Below are positions 1-9,264 of a stretch of DNA of 64,000 nt, piece after piece. The position numbers and the translations under genes were made by a program. Source of the stretch: Mucilaginibacter corticis (GTDB lineage: Bacteria; Bacteroidota; Bacteroidia; Sphingobacteriales; Sphingobacteriaceae). The first letter of the stretch is position 1; each line of letters opens with the position of its first letter. The stretch spans positions 62,001 through 126,000 of the forward strand of contig NZ_VLPK01000001.1 of NCBI RefSeq assembly GCF_007558865.1. Direction: 5' to 3'. A model generated the notes under the pieces. It saw nothing but the letters and a program-made list of their open reading frames with translations. It did not search any database and was not told the DNA's origin.

Positions 1-3000
1 GACAACATGTTTGTTACCGATAGTATTAAGTTTACCATACAGGCCAGGACAGCGAAGAATAGCGATAAAACCATTGTGACACTCGATAGTGTCCCTAAAT
101 TACTATTAAACAAAAATCCTAATTTTCAAGATGTTAGCGCAAATATCACGGGCACACTTAAAACCTATCTTGATAATGAGAAAAAAGAAGACGATATAAA
201 CGAAAAATTAGGCAGGCTTGACCAGGTGCACCGGTTACGCGAGGTAAGAATCAGGGCAAAAAAACCTGCACCACCACCATATAAAGACCAGGGCATGTAT
301 CAAATACCCGAGGGGCACGCAGACCAGTCTTATAAAATGAATATCCCTGAAAATGCGCCAATATTAGCCATCTATTTACAGGGGCAATTAAAAGGTGTAA
401 TATTTACATATGACCCGAATATAGGTGGGTTTATGCCAAATGTAGCAGTTATTTTAGATGGGCGCCCACTAAAAAGCTGGGAGGTTGAACAAGTGTTTAA
501 TGATGGTTTAGTAGATGGTGAATCTATTGAGAAAATAGATATGGTAACTACAAATAAGGCATTAATGTCTTACTTAGGCGGCCCGAGCATGCTGATCTAC
601 ACAAAGAGAGGCTATATCAGAAAAAATTATACTCCAAGTATAACCAATATCATCCCTAAAGGCTTCAACAAAGTACGCGAGTTTTATTCGCCGCGTTATG
701 ACCGGCCGGGCAATGCGGATAAGGTACCTGATATGCGCACCACCGTTTACTGGAACCCATACCTAAAAACAGATATTTCGGGCAAAACCAGTTTTAACTT
801 TTTTAACGCCGACGGCCCGGGCACTTACCGCGTTGTGGTAGAAGGTATTAACGCAGCCGGCGAGCTGGGCAGACAGGTGTTCCATTACACCGTGGATGGC
901 AGCCAGGCAGCAATGGGTAACGGTGCAGGTACCGTATTAACGGCTTCGACTGATAAAGGTTTATCGCTTATCACCGACTCGCTGGGTAGCCTAAACAAAC
1001 GCCTGCCGGCAGAGAAAGTTTACCTGCATACCGACAAACCTTATTACAATACCGGCGATACCCTTTGGTTTAAAAGCTATGTATTGGATAACAACTATCA
1101 GCCATCAAAATTAAGCGGAATATTATACGTGGAGTTAGATAATGATACCGCTGAAATGGTTAGGCACATCAGCATACCCATTAAGGACGGAATTGGTTGG
1201 GGACAGATCCCGTTATCAAAAAATATCTTCCGCGAAGGTGGCTATACATTGCGGGCATTTACCAACTGGATGCAAAACTTTGGTCAGGATTATATTTTTA
1301 GCCAGAGGTTTTACCTGGGACAACCATCGTCCGACTCCTGGCTGGTAAAATCAACCGTATCCATCAATCAGGTAGCCGATAAAGACCAGTTGCAGGTGGA
1401 GCTAAAACTAAACCACGCTGATAAATTCTTATTGCCTGTGGCGGTAAAAAAAGTCGAGGTTAAGATCTATGACGGCGATCATTACTTGTTTAAAGAAGAT
1501 ATGCAAACGGGTATTGACGGCTCATTAAAATTCGGCGGTATCTTAAAAGAAAAAATGGATGGTCATCACATCAGGGCACAGATCATTAGTCTTGAAAAAG
1601 GCGATAACTTTAAAACTTTACAAGTTCCGCTGCACATAAACCGTAATCAAAAGATCGATCTGCAGTTTTTGCCCGAGGGTGGTAAGCTGGTTGCGGGTTT
1701 AAAATCTGTAGTTGGTTTTAAAGCCATTGCAGAAAGCGGCAGCGGGGCAAATGTATCAGGGTCAATATATGATAGTAAAGGCAGCGCGGTAACAACATTT
1801 GCCTCATTACATAATGGTATGGGCTCATTTGAATTTACACCAAAAGCCGGCGAGATGTATACCGCCAAGATCGCTCAATCTACTATCAAAAGCTTCAGGC
1901 TGCCGGCCATTAGCCCGGTTGGTGCGGTAATGCATGTCAGCAACGCTGAACAAGGTAAGGACATCAAAATTTCAATAGAAGGTGCAAATTCATTAGGTAC
2001 CGACAGTGCTTGCTATATCATAGGCACATCGCGTGGTATGGCTTATTACTCAGAAAAAATAGCGCCCGGCCAAACGGAGCTTACCGTACCCAAGAAATTA
2101 TTTCCATCCGGCATGATCCGTTTTGCTTTATTAAAAGGCCGGCGCCCGCTTAACGAGCGTGCGGTCTTTATTGACAATAAAGACGGGCTTAATATAAAAG
2201 TATCGCCCAATAAAACGGCCTATGTTAAACGCGATAGCGTTGGTTTAGAGATTGAGGTGAAGGATAAAAACGGCATCCCGGTGCAGGGCAATTTCTCGCT
2301 GGCCGTAAATGACGACACGCAGGTTAAGCCTGATAGTTTAGATAATAACGGCATCGCTGCAAGCCTGCTGATCAATTCCGAATTGAAGGGGCATATTGAG
2401 TCGCCGGGATATTATATCAACAGGAAAGATAAAGATGCCTGGCAGGCGTTGGATAACCTGATGCTTACCCAGGGCTGGACGGGTTATGACTGGAAAGATG
2501 TGTTTACTAAACCAAAAGCAATTGCTTTTAAAGCAGAGAAAGAACTGGTAATTACCGGTAAAGTGGTCAATGTAACAAACAAACCACTAAAAAATGCATC
2601 AGTGCTGCTATCATCACAAAAACCGGCATTTATTACTACGGCCAATGTAGACAATAATGGTGTATACGTATTTAAAAATCTGCCACCTATAGATTCGGGG
2701 TCATTTTTCATACAGGCCAACAATACAAAAGGGAAGAAAATAAATTTTGGTGCCATAACGGTAGACCGTTTAACCATGCCGCCTATATCCGGAGATTATA
2801 AGGAACCGATATTGCCCTGGTATATAAATACAGATAGCACGCAACTAAATAATTTAAAAAGAGCAATAGAAAAAAACGATGAATCAAACCTTAAGCTAAC
2901 CGGGCGGGTTTTAAAAGAGGTAAAGATTAAGAGTAGAAAAATAATTAAAGGCACCATGAATCCGTTTGGGGCCGGTGAAGCTGACGAAATATATGATGAG

Positions 3001-3735
3001 GAGGATATTAAAAAATCTGCAACTACTAACCTTTATGAATTGCTGCGTCAAAAAATGCCGGGACTAAGCATATTGGGCACCAGAGTAGTTAATTTTAGAG
3101 GCATTGAAATGACACTTCCGATACTTTCATTTAATGGATTAGCTGTCGACTTAAGAATAGACGGAGGGCCTGTATCTGTTGATATAGATACTTTTACAGA
3201 CGGCATACCTCCGGATATTACTAATAATAAGATTTTTATATACCCAACGCGTATGCAAAAAGACTGGTTTGGGTTTTCACCGATCAGAGGTGATGTAATG
3301 GATGCCCTTGGCGACTATAAACTTCCCGGTTTAATAGGCCTTGAGATAAGTTACAGCAGAAAATACACTAACAGGTTGTGCTTTGCCTGCGATCCTTTTG
3401 CTGTTGTACAGGTAACTACAGCCAAAGGCATGGGCTGGTACAGGCGTAAACCCGTTGGTGTAGTAAGTTACCGGCCATTGCCTTTACTATATCCGCAGCA
3501 ATTTTATAGCCCTAAATATAATGTAACATCAAATGTTACCGTGCCTGATTACCGCACCACGCTTTATTGGGACCCCAATATTACCACCGACCAGAATGGC
3601 AAGGCGAGGGTATCTTTTTACACCTCGGACATTAAAGATAAATACACCATTAAAATTTCGGGCATTGATACCAATGGCGGCATTGGCGATGGCAGTTTTA
3701 AACTAAACGACAATACAAAAGGCCAAACTTTTTAG
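1..3735 (+). CDS. MG2/TonB-plug surface protein, two tandem units fused in one frame; 5' end outside the window
   Basis: The frame is already open at base 1 and the first ATG (base 7) lies inside a domain, so the true start is upstream. I see two related units. Unit 1 (residues 1-298 from the ATG) holds the end of a carboxypeptidase-regulatory-like segment, a linker HRLREVRIRAKK, a plug-like region and a terminal domain with FYSPRY (226-231). Unit 2 (about 325-1242) starts with the family's usual N-terminal motif EKVYLHTDKPYY and an MG2/alpha-2-macroglobulin-like region. It then repeats the same order: regulatory domain, RVLKEVKIKSRK linker, plug-like region and FYSPKY domain (about 1166). 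No signal peptide or start lies at the junction (about residues 298-330). Proteins of this kind are normally single-unit and exported; the function is unknown, with surface or periplasmic anchoring likely. Confidence 0.8.
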   Translation, partial: DNMFVTDSIKFTIQARTAKNSDKTIVTLDSVPKLLLNKNPNFQDVSANITGTLKTYLDNEKKEDDINEKLGRLDQVHRLREVRIRAKKPAPPPYKDQGMYQIPEGHADQSYKMNIPENAPILAIYLQGQLKGVIFTYDPNIGGFMPNVAVILDGRPLKSWEVEQVFNDGLVDGESIEKIDMVTTNKALMSYLGGPSMLIYTKRGYIRKNYTPSITNIIPKGFNKVREFYSPRYDRPGNADKVPDMRTTVYWNPYLKTDISGKTSFNFFNADGPGTYRVVVEGINAAGELGRQVFHYTVDGSQAAMGNGAGTVLTASTDKGLSLITDSLGSLNKRLPAEKVYLHTDKPYYNTGDTLWFKSYVLDNNYQPSKLSGILYVELDNDTAEMVRHISIPIKDGIGWGQIPLSKNIFREGGYTLRAFTNWMQNFGQDYIFSQRFYLGQPSSDSWLVKSTVSINQVADKDQLQVELKLNHADKFLLPVAVKKVEVKIYDGDHYLFKEDMQTGIDGSLKFGGILKEKMDGHHIRAQIISLEKGDNFKTLQVPLHINRNQKIDLQFLPEGGKLVAGLKSVVGFKAIAESGSGANVSGSIYDSKGSAVTTFASLHNGMGSFEFTPKAGEMYTAKIAQSTIKSFRLPAISPVGAVMHVSNAEQGKDIKISIEGANSLGTDSACYIIGTSRGMAYYSEKIAPGQTELTVPKKLFPSGMIRFALLKGRRPLNERAVFIDNKDGLNIKVSPNKTAYVKRDSVGLEIEVKDKNGIPVQGNFSLAVNDDTQVKPDSLDNNGIAASLLINSELKGHIESPGYYINRKDKDAWQALDNLMLTQGWTGYDWKDVFTKPKAIAFKAEKELVITGKVVNVTNKPLKNASVLLSSQKPAFITTANVDNNGVYVFKNLPPIDSGSFFIQANNTKGKKINFGAITVDRLTMPPISGDYKEPILPWYINTDSTQLNNLKRAIEKNDESNLKLTGRVLKEVKIKSRKIIKGTMNPFGAGEADEIYDEEDIKKSATTNLYELLRQKMPGLSILGTRVVNFRGIEMTLPILSFNGLAVDLRIDGGPVSVDIDTFTDGIPPDITNNKIFIYPTRMQKDWFGFSPIRGDVMDALGDYKLPGLIGLEISYSRKYTNRLCFACDPFAVVQVTTAKGMGWYRRKPVGVVSYRPLPLLYPQQFYSPKYNVTSNVTVPDYRTTLYWDPNITTDQNGKARVSFYTSDIKDKYTIKISGIDTNGGIGDGSFKLNDNTKGQTF

Positions 3736-3780
3736 GCTTGATCCCACACGGGAGGAATGTGGTGGAAAAGTGCAATAGCA

Positions 3781-3836
3781 GGGAGAGGTTGAGGCGCACG
3801 GCCAAACCCCTCCCTGCACCCTCCCGTTGGGAGGGA
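3781..3836. repeat. REP-like intergenic hairpins
   Basis: Two inverted repeats fill the gap between the fused surface protein and the convergent reductase gene. GGGAGAGGTT (3781-3790) nearly pairs with AACCCCTCCC, and CCCTCCC (3819-3825) pairs perfectly with GGGAGGG (3829-3835) around a GTT loop. It may stop transcription from both sides, but there is no T-run. A related C-rich/G-rich hairpin occurs at 16508-16527. Confidence 0.5.
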
Positions 3837-3855
3837 ATCGCTCAAATCCCGGGCG

Positions 3856-4845
3856 CTATTTTAAAATATTGTCAATTATATTCAACTCTTCCTGGCTGAA
3901 TTTGGTATTCTCCAGGCATTTTAACGAGTCGAGCAATTGCTCAGGTTTGCTGGCACCTACCAGTACCGAAGTTATACGGTCGTCTTTTAAGATCCATGAC
4001 AACGCCATATGCGCCAGTTTTTGCCCACGTTGTTGGGCAAGCTCATTCAACTTTTTAACTTTTTCTATTTTATCCGGTGTGATGCTGTTTTCAGTCAGCG
4101 AGTCGCCGATTTTTAACGCTCTAGAATCAGCAGGGATACCGTGCAGGTATTTATCAGTTAGTAAGCCCTGTGCAAGTGGCGAGAACGGTATACAGCCTAT
4201 CCCCTCTTCTTCCAGCACATCCAATAACCCACCTTCAACCCAACGCTCAAACATGGAGTATTTAGGCTGATGGATAATGATGGGCGTACCCATTTGTTTT
4301 AGCAGGGTAATGGCTTGTTTAGCTTCTGGCACTTTATAGTTTGAAATACCCACATACAAAGCTTTACCCTGGCGAACGATCAGATCCAACGCTGCCATAG
4401 TTTCTTCCAGCGGGGTTTCCGGGTCGGGGCGATGGTGGTAAAATATATCCACATAGTCCAGCTTCATCCGTTTCAAGCTTTGGTCAAGGCTTGATACCAG
4501 GTATTTTTTGGTGCCCCAATCGCCATAAGGGCCGTCCCACATGGTATAGCCAGCCTTTGACGATATGATCAGTTCATCACGGTGGTCGCGGAAATCAGAA
4601 TGCAGGATCCTGCCGAAATTCTCCTCTGCCGATCCCGGCGGCGGCCCATAATTATTGGCCAGGTCAATATGGGTAACGCCGTGGTCAAATGCCGTTTTAA
4701 GGATATTGCGGCTATTTTCAAGTTGATCATAATAGCCAAAGTTTTGCCACAGGCCTAAGGAAACAGCAGGCAGTTTTAACCCACTCTTGCCGCTGCGCTT
4801 GTAAGGCATTGTTTTATATCTTTCTGGTGATGGTTGGTAAGACAT
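3856..4845 (-). CDS. Aldo/keto reductase, YghZ/Gpr type
   Basis: Cytoplasmic NADPH-dependent reductase of the AKR14 group; E. coli YghZ reduces L-glyceraldehyde 3-phosphate and methylglyoxal-like aldehydes. The 329-residue length fits. The catalytic tetrad is visible: D61 and Y66 in DLANNYGPPPGSAEENFGR, K97 in SSKAGY and the histidine at 137/138 in FYHHRPDP. The C-terminal cofactor region SVLVGASKPEQL is also present. It stands alone, convergent with the preceding gene. Substrate in this organism is inferred from the family only. Confidence 0.88.
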   Translation of the reverse strand: MSYQPSPERYKTMPYKRSGKSGLKLPAVSLGLWQNFGYYDQLENSRNILKTAFDHGVTHIDLANNYGPPPGSAEENFGRILHSDFRDHRDELIISSKAGYTMWDGPYGDWGTKKYLVSSLDQSLKRMKLDYVDIFYHHRPDPETPLEETMAALDLIVRQGKALYVGISNYKVPEAKQAITLLKQMGTPIIIHQPKYSMFERWVEGGLLDVLEEEGIGCIPFSPLAQGLLTDKYLHGIPADSRALKIGDSLTENSITPDKIEKVKKLNELAQQRGQKLAHMALSWILKDDRITSVLVGASKPEQLLDSLKCLENTKFSQEELNIIDNILK

Positions 4846-4882
4846 GTAATGTATTCAGTTAGTGTTGTAATTTGCTAATAAG

Positions 4883-5012
4883 TTCCCCTGTAAAGGCTGT
4901 CCGAAGTTTGCAACTTCGGACCACTATGCTCATAGTCTCCGACTATTGTCCGCAATGTAGTTTTAAACCACACGCATAGTCGTTCGAAGTTGCAAACTTC
5001 GAACAGCGGGGA
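4883..5012. repeat. Symmetrical multi-hairpin inverted-repeat element
   Basis: The two ends are inverted copies. Each contains a 10-bp hairpin with a triloop: GTCCGAAGTT (4899-4908), loop TGC, AACTTCGGAC (4912-4921); and GTTCGAAGTT (4982-4991), loop GCA, AACTTCGAAC (4995-5004). TTCCCC/GGGGAA flank the pair. Between them lie smaller stems around ACTATG-CT-CATAGT and ATTG-TCCG-CAAT. The plan is the same as the element at 40738-40848 but with different stem sequences. It resembles REP/BIME-type elements mobilised in trans by RAYT transposases; that link is inference. Confidence 0.65.
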
Positions 5013-5041
5013 ATCGCACCGGCCAATGCTCGCCAAACATT

Positions 5042-5233
5042 TTAATTATTTGTTTCTCCTTTTGATCTTTTAATACCTAAGCACATGATAATTCCGCCTA
5101 AAATAGTCAGAAATAAAATAAAATAATTGTTATCATTTTTAGCAGTAGAATACCAAGAAACAGAAATAAATATTAAAGTTCCTGCAAAAAACAAAAATTT
5201 ATTTCCAATCTCGATTCTATTAAAAACATTCAT
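5042..5233 (-). CDS. Small two-helix membrane protein, hypothetical
   Basis: A 63-residue frame with two hydrophobic stretches, FLFFAGTLIFISVSWY (about 13-28) and YFILFLTILGGIIMCLGI (about 37-54), and a basic hydrophilic tail. That layout is typical of a real small membrane protein rather than a chance frame. It is AT-rich compared with its neighbours. It sits between a multi-hairpin repeat and the esterase gene. I do not recognise the family; it could be spurious. Confidence 0.45.
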   Translation of the reverse strand: MNVFNRIEIGNKFLFFAGTLIFISVSWYSTAKNDNNYFILFLTILGGIIMCLGIKRSKGETNN

Positions 5234-5272
5234 AATTAGCTTAAAAGATTAGTTTAATCAAATGTCGTATTG

Positions 5273-6097
5273 CTATTTCGGGTTATTCTTTTGAAAATAA
5301 GTATTAAAATACAACAACTGGTAGTTAACCGAATTTGTCCAGTACTCCCAGGTATGCGCGCCGGGGCGTGCGGTAAAATCGTGCGGAATGTTACGCTCTA
5401 TCAGTTTTTCATGCAGCTCGGTATTTACTTTAAAGAAGAAATCATCTACACCGCAATCAAAAGTTATGGCTAATGAGTTAGGCGTTAACAGGTACAGTAA
5501 ATTAGTAACCGTATTTTTTTCCCAATTATCAGGGTGCTCGGCATAAGTACCCAGGCGCTTGGCAATATCCCAATTGTTAGGAAACGGCCTGAAATCTACC
5601 CCGCCGCTCATGCTGCCCACCGCGCCAAAAACGTCCTGGTGCTTAATGGCCAGGTACATGGCGCCATGCCCGCCCATACTTAAACCTGTAATGGCGCGGC
5701 CGGTGCGTTTTTTTATGGTCTGGTAGTTTTTATCAATATAGGCTACCAGTTCTTTTGATATATAGGTTTCGTACCTGTACGATGGGTCAACAGGGCTGTC
5801 AAAATACCAGCTGCCGATATTGCCATCGGCACAAACAATAATAATATGGTACAGGTCACTGTTTTCTTTCAATTTAGCGGCGCTTCTGGCCCAGTCTTTA
5901 TAACCGCCACCATAACCGTTAAGCAAGTAAACAGTTGGATATTCTTTACCCTGCGTGTAACCGTCGGGCGTGTAAACTACCGCCTTAATATCCTTATTCA
6001 TAGCATCGCTATGGGTTGTAACGGTATCAACCTTTGCTGCTTTAGCAAAACTAACTGCAAATAAAAGGCATGTTACCAGGAATATATTTTTCTTCAT
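5273..6097 (-). CDS. Secreted esterase-D-like alpha/beta hydrolase
   Basis: I place the start at the internal ATG (6095-6097), giving 274 residues that begin MKKNIFLVTCLLF, a clear signal peptide ending near AKA. The fold is the putative-esterase family (feruloyl esterase/S-formylglutathione hydrolase-like). The nucleophile is S140 in GLSMGG, the acid D218/D219 in DCGVDDF, and the base H248 in PGAHTWEYW. It begins 4 bp after the stop of the GH29 fucosidase, so the two are probably co-transcribed. A periplasmic role removing acyl groups from plant or microbial glycans is likely but inferred. Confidence 0.82.
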   Translation of the reverse strand: MKKNIFLVTCLLFAVSFAKAAKVDTVTTHSDAMNKDIKAVVYTPDGYTQGKEYPTVYLLNGYGGGYKDWARSAAKLKENSDLYHIIIVCADGNIGSWYFDSPVDPSYRYETYISKELVAYIDKNYQTIKKRTGRAITGLSMGGHGAMYLAIKHQDVFGAVGSMSGGVDFRPFPNNWDIAKRLGTYAEHPDNWEKNTVTNLLYLLTPNSLAITFDCGVDDFFFKVNTELHEKLIERNIPHDFTARPGAHTWEYWTNSVNYQLLYFNTYFQKNNPK

Positions 6098-6101
6098 TTT
6101 T

Positions 6102-7874
6102 TTATTTATCGAAATTGAAATGAACCTCACGTAAGTTAATATGCTGCCAGTTTTCTGCTACCGGCGTGACAGTAATAGTATTTATACCGGGTTTATCGAT
6201 TTTTATAAACCCAAAACCATGTAATGTGTAATGTCCATCACTACCTGTATTAAGAATATTTCCGGTTAAAGTTTGGTTGCCAACCTGAATAAAAATTTTA
6301 TTACCTTCTGACGCAGCGGCTACAGGCGCTGCAACCGCATAAGTTCCGGGCTTAGTTATTTTAATTTGCCATGAAGCAGTAGCTTTCGGATTTGTCCAGT
6401 AACCCAGGTTGGGCGGGTTATGTTCTGACTGCACACCGCCTTTGGTATCGGCATCATCAGGATTTAAAACAAACGAACCATCAGCATTGGCCGAAGGAAT
6501 CACCGTTTCTACGTCGGGTTTACCTTTGATCTGCAGTTTAATAACTGTCGCGTTTTGATCAAGAGCAGACCCATATAACGCTAATGATAAACCTTCATTA
6601 ACTCCTCTTATTTCTAAACTACTTCCAGTTGCCAATACTGTTGCTGATATCGTTTTGTTTTTTAAGCCCGGCACTATTAAATCATGATTGGCCGGCCAAT
6701 CAAACACATGCAAATAAAGTATGGTATTGCCATTTGGCAGTTCTTTTGTAGTAACCCTGCCCCATGTCAGTTTTTTGAATGGACTAGCTGTTGTGCCATA
6801 AATAGCTTCACTATTCACCTTCATCCAGGCACCCATATCTTTTAAGCGCTCTACACTTTGCTCCGGAAATTCGCCTGTTGATTTAGGGCCGACATTCAAT
6901 AGATAATTACCTCCTTTTGAGGCAATATCAATTAAATTACGGATCAATGTTTTGCTCGACTTCCAATGATCGTCATAGGTTTTAAAGCCCCAGGTGTCAT
7001 TCATCGTCATACAGGTTTCCCAGTATCGGCCGGGGATACCGGTAGCCGGTATATATTGCTCAGGCGTTTCCAGGTCGCCTTGAACATCGCCCCCTAAGCG
7101 GTTATTGGTAATAATGTTTGGATGATCTTTAAGAAGCGGCGTGATCTTAGCGGCGCGCTCTTTGGTCATATCTGTAGGCACGTCCCACCAAAGCTCGGCC
7201 ACATCGCCATAGTTGTTTAAGATCTCTTTTATCTGTGGGATAGCCACTTTATCAAGGTAAGTATCAAAGCTGCCATCCTGCTTTTTGTCCCAATGGCCGC
7301 CCGCTGCCGCACCGCCCGGATTGTTCCAGTCGTTAGCCTGCGAGTAATAGAAACCCAGCTTCATGCCATATTTACGGCAGGCATCGGCCAGCATTTTTAT
7401 TACATCTTTACCATAAGGTGTTCTTTTAACAATGTTCCAGTCGCTAGCTTTCGAGTCGAACATGGCAAAACCGTCGTGGTGTTTGGTGGTTATAACAATG
7501 TATTTTACACCTGTAGCTTTAGCCAGTTGCACCCACTTTTCAGGATCGTAGGCTGTAGGGTTAAAATCTTTGGCGTACGCCTGGTAAGTATCCACGGGTA
7601 TCTTGCCATCATGCATGATCCATTCGCCCAAACCGGGCATCTTTTTACCGTCATACACACCCGCAGGAACACTATATACTCCCCAGTGAATGAACATACC
7701 GAAACGAGCCTTGCTCCACCATGCCATACGCGAAGTTTCTACAACAGCATGTTTAGCAATATTTTTTTTAACTGCCGGATGTTTTACAGGCACATCGCCA
7801 TTGGTCATCCCCGAGCATAATATAAAAGCAGCCGAAGCCAATAAGGCGCTGCCTAATCCAGTGTGTTTCCGCAT
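6102..7874 (-). CDS. GH29 alpha-L-fucosidase, secreted
   Basis: 590 residues with an N-terminal signal peptide. GH29 landmarks are FGMFIHWGVYSVPAG (58-72), KHHDGFAMFDS (131-141), the nucleophile segment ELWWDVP with D231, and WETCMTMNDTWGF, the substrate-site segment. After the (beta/alpha)8 domain there is a beta-rich region and a C-terminal module (about 450-590) resembling a carbohydrate-binding or DUF5077-like domain. It releases terminal fucose from glycans in the periplasm or at the surface. It lies directly before the esterase and behind the Gfo/Idh gene, all on the minus strand, as a small glycan-processing group without SusC/D partners. Confidence 0.87.
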   Translation of the reverse strand: MRKHTGLGSALLASAAFILCSGMTNGDVPVKHPAVKKNIAKHAVVETSRMAWWSKARFGMFIHWGVYSVPAGVYDGKKMPGLGEWIMHDGKIPVDTYQAYAKDFNPTAYDPEKWVQLAKATGVKYIVITTKHHDGFAMFDSKASDWNIVKRTPYGKDVIKMLADACRKYGMKLGFYYSQANDWNNPGGAAAGGHWDKKQDGSFDTYLDKVAIPQIKEILNNYGDVAELWWDVPTDMTKERAAKITPLLKDHPNIITNNRLGGDVQGDLETPEQYIPATGIPGRYWETCMTMNDTWGFKTYDDHWKSSKTLIRNLIDIASKGGNYLLNVGPKSTGEFPEQSVERLKDMGAWMKVNSEAIYGTTASPFKKLTWGRVTTKELPNGNTILYLHVFDWPANHDLIVPGLKNKTISATVLATGSSLEIRGVNEGLSLALYGSALDQNATVIKLQIKGKPDVETVIPSANADGSFVLNPDDADTKGGVQSEHNPPNLGYWTNPKATASWQIKITKPGTYAVAAPVAAASEGNKIFIQVGNQTLTGNILNTGSDGHYTLHGFGFIKIDKPGINTITVTPVAENWQHINLREVHFNFDK

Positions 7875-7911
7875 GAATTAATTGATTTGGTTATCGGTTA
7901 AATATAACAAA

Positions 7912-9264
7912 TTAAACTTTAGGCGCCCATCCCGGCTCGTAAGTGCGGCTCCATAATTTTTGTGCTTCCGGGTCATTCAATATGTGCGCGTTCTTAGGGT
8001 CAAGATGCAGGTCACGGCCTACGCGCCATGAAATATTACCCAGTTGCATAGCCACCACACTCTTGTAACCCAGCTCTACATCGCAATTTGGTTTTTTATT
8101 ATCGCGGATGCTTTCTAAAAAGTTAGCCACGTGCATGCTGTCCATACCCAAGCTCGGGCTGGCGGTATTACGCCCCTGGATAGAAGCGTCCTCGGCAGGG
8201 CCTTGTTTTTTTACCTCTTTTATCATCTTGCCATCAAGGTCATACACCTGGTATTCTTCACCATCGGTATTAATGCTGCCTTTGTCGCCGTAGAAGATCA
8301 CACCACGGTCCTGGCCTTCGATCTTTTTACCGTTCGAACTGCGGTTTTCCCACATCAGCATCACACGATTTGGATATTCTAAAGTTACAATTTGTGTATC
8401 CGGAGTTTCCCAGGCATCCTGGTATTGGTACCTGCCGCCCATTGATGAAACGCGGCTTGGCAGGTCGACACCCAATCCCCAGCGGGCAAGGTCAACCTCA
8501 TGCGTGCCGTTGTTCAGCGCCTCGCCTGTACCGTAGATCCAGCGCCAGTGCCAGTTATAGTGGATCAACCCGTCCTGGTAAGGCTGGCGCGGGGCTGGCC
8601 CTTGCCATAGCTCATAGTTCAACCAATCGGGCACTGCAGCAGGTTTTAAGGTTAGCGGTTTACGGTTATTGGTATACCATGCTTTGGCAAAACCTACCCG
8701 GCCTATAATACCGTCATGCAATTCCTGCACGCATTGTATAGCCAATGGTGCCGACCGGCGTTGAGCGCCCATTTGTACTATGCGGTTATATTTGCGCGCG
8801 GCCTGTACAGCCAGTTCGCCTTCATGCGGGTTATGGCTCAGCGGTTTTTCAACGTATACATGTTTACCTGCCTGGCAGCCCATTATAGCCATTGGCGCAT
8901 GCCAGTGATCAGGTACTGCAATATAAATGGCATCGATATCTTTGTCCTGCATTACCTTGCGCACGTCGCCTTCACCTTTTGGCGAAGTGCCACCTGCAGC
9001 CGCGGCTACTTTTTTCTGCGTAACGGGTATTGTTCTTGAATCCACATCGCACACGGTATTTACCAGGCAGTTGGGTTGTTTGGCAAACGTGGTACACATG
9101 CTGCCGCCACGGCCGTTAAGCCCTATAATAGCTACGTGAATACGGTCATTAGCGCCAATTATCCGGTTATAGCTTTTTGCGGTAAAGCCAAAAGTATGGC
9201 TGCCTAAAGCCAGGCCGCCGGTAGTAATTGCCACTTTTTTTATAAACTCTCTTCTCTTCTCCAT
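7912..9264 (-). CDS. Gfo/Idh/MocA-family oxidoreductase with Tat-like leader
   Basis: 450 residues. The N-terminus MEKRREFIKKVAITTGG is a twin-arginine-type leader (RRxFIK). The Rossmann motif is IIGLNGRGG (about 46-54), EKP is at 139-141, and the C-terminal Gfo/Idh domain contains NNGTHEVDLARWGLG. The family is NAD(P)-dependent and acts on sugars, sugar acids or glycosides; exported Bacteroidota members often belong to glycan-degradation loci. It is encoded 37 bp before the fucosidase in the same direction, so an operon of Gfo/Idh, fucosidase and esterase is plausible. Substrate unknown. Confidence 0.85.
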   Translation of the reverse strand: MEKRREFIKKVAITTGGLALGSHTFGFTAKSYNRIIGANDRIHVAIIGLNGRGGSMCTTFAKQPNCLVNTVCDVDSRTIPVTQKKVAAAAGGTSPKGEGDVRKVMQDKDIDAIYIAVPDHWHAPMAIMGCQAGKHVYVEKPLSHNPHEGELAVQAARKYNRIVQMGAQRRSAPLAIQCVQELHDGIIGRVGFAKAWYTNNRKPLTLKPAAVPDWLNYELWQGPAPRQPYQDGLIHYNWHWRWIYGTGEALNNGTHEVDLARWGLGVDLPSRVSSMGGRYQYQDAWETPDTQIVTLEYPNRVMLMWENRSSNGKKIEGQDRGVIFYGDKGSINTDGEEYQVYDLDGKMIKEVKKQGPAEDASIQGRNTASPSLGMDSMHVANFLESIRDNKKPNCDVELGYKSVVAMQLGNISWRVGRDLHLDPKNAHILNDPEAQKLWSRTYEPGWAPKV

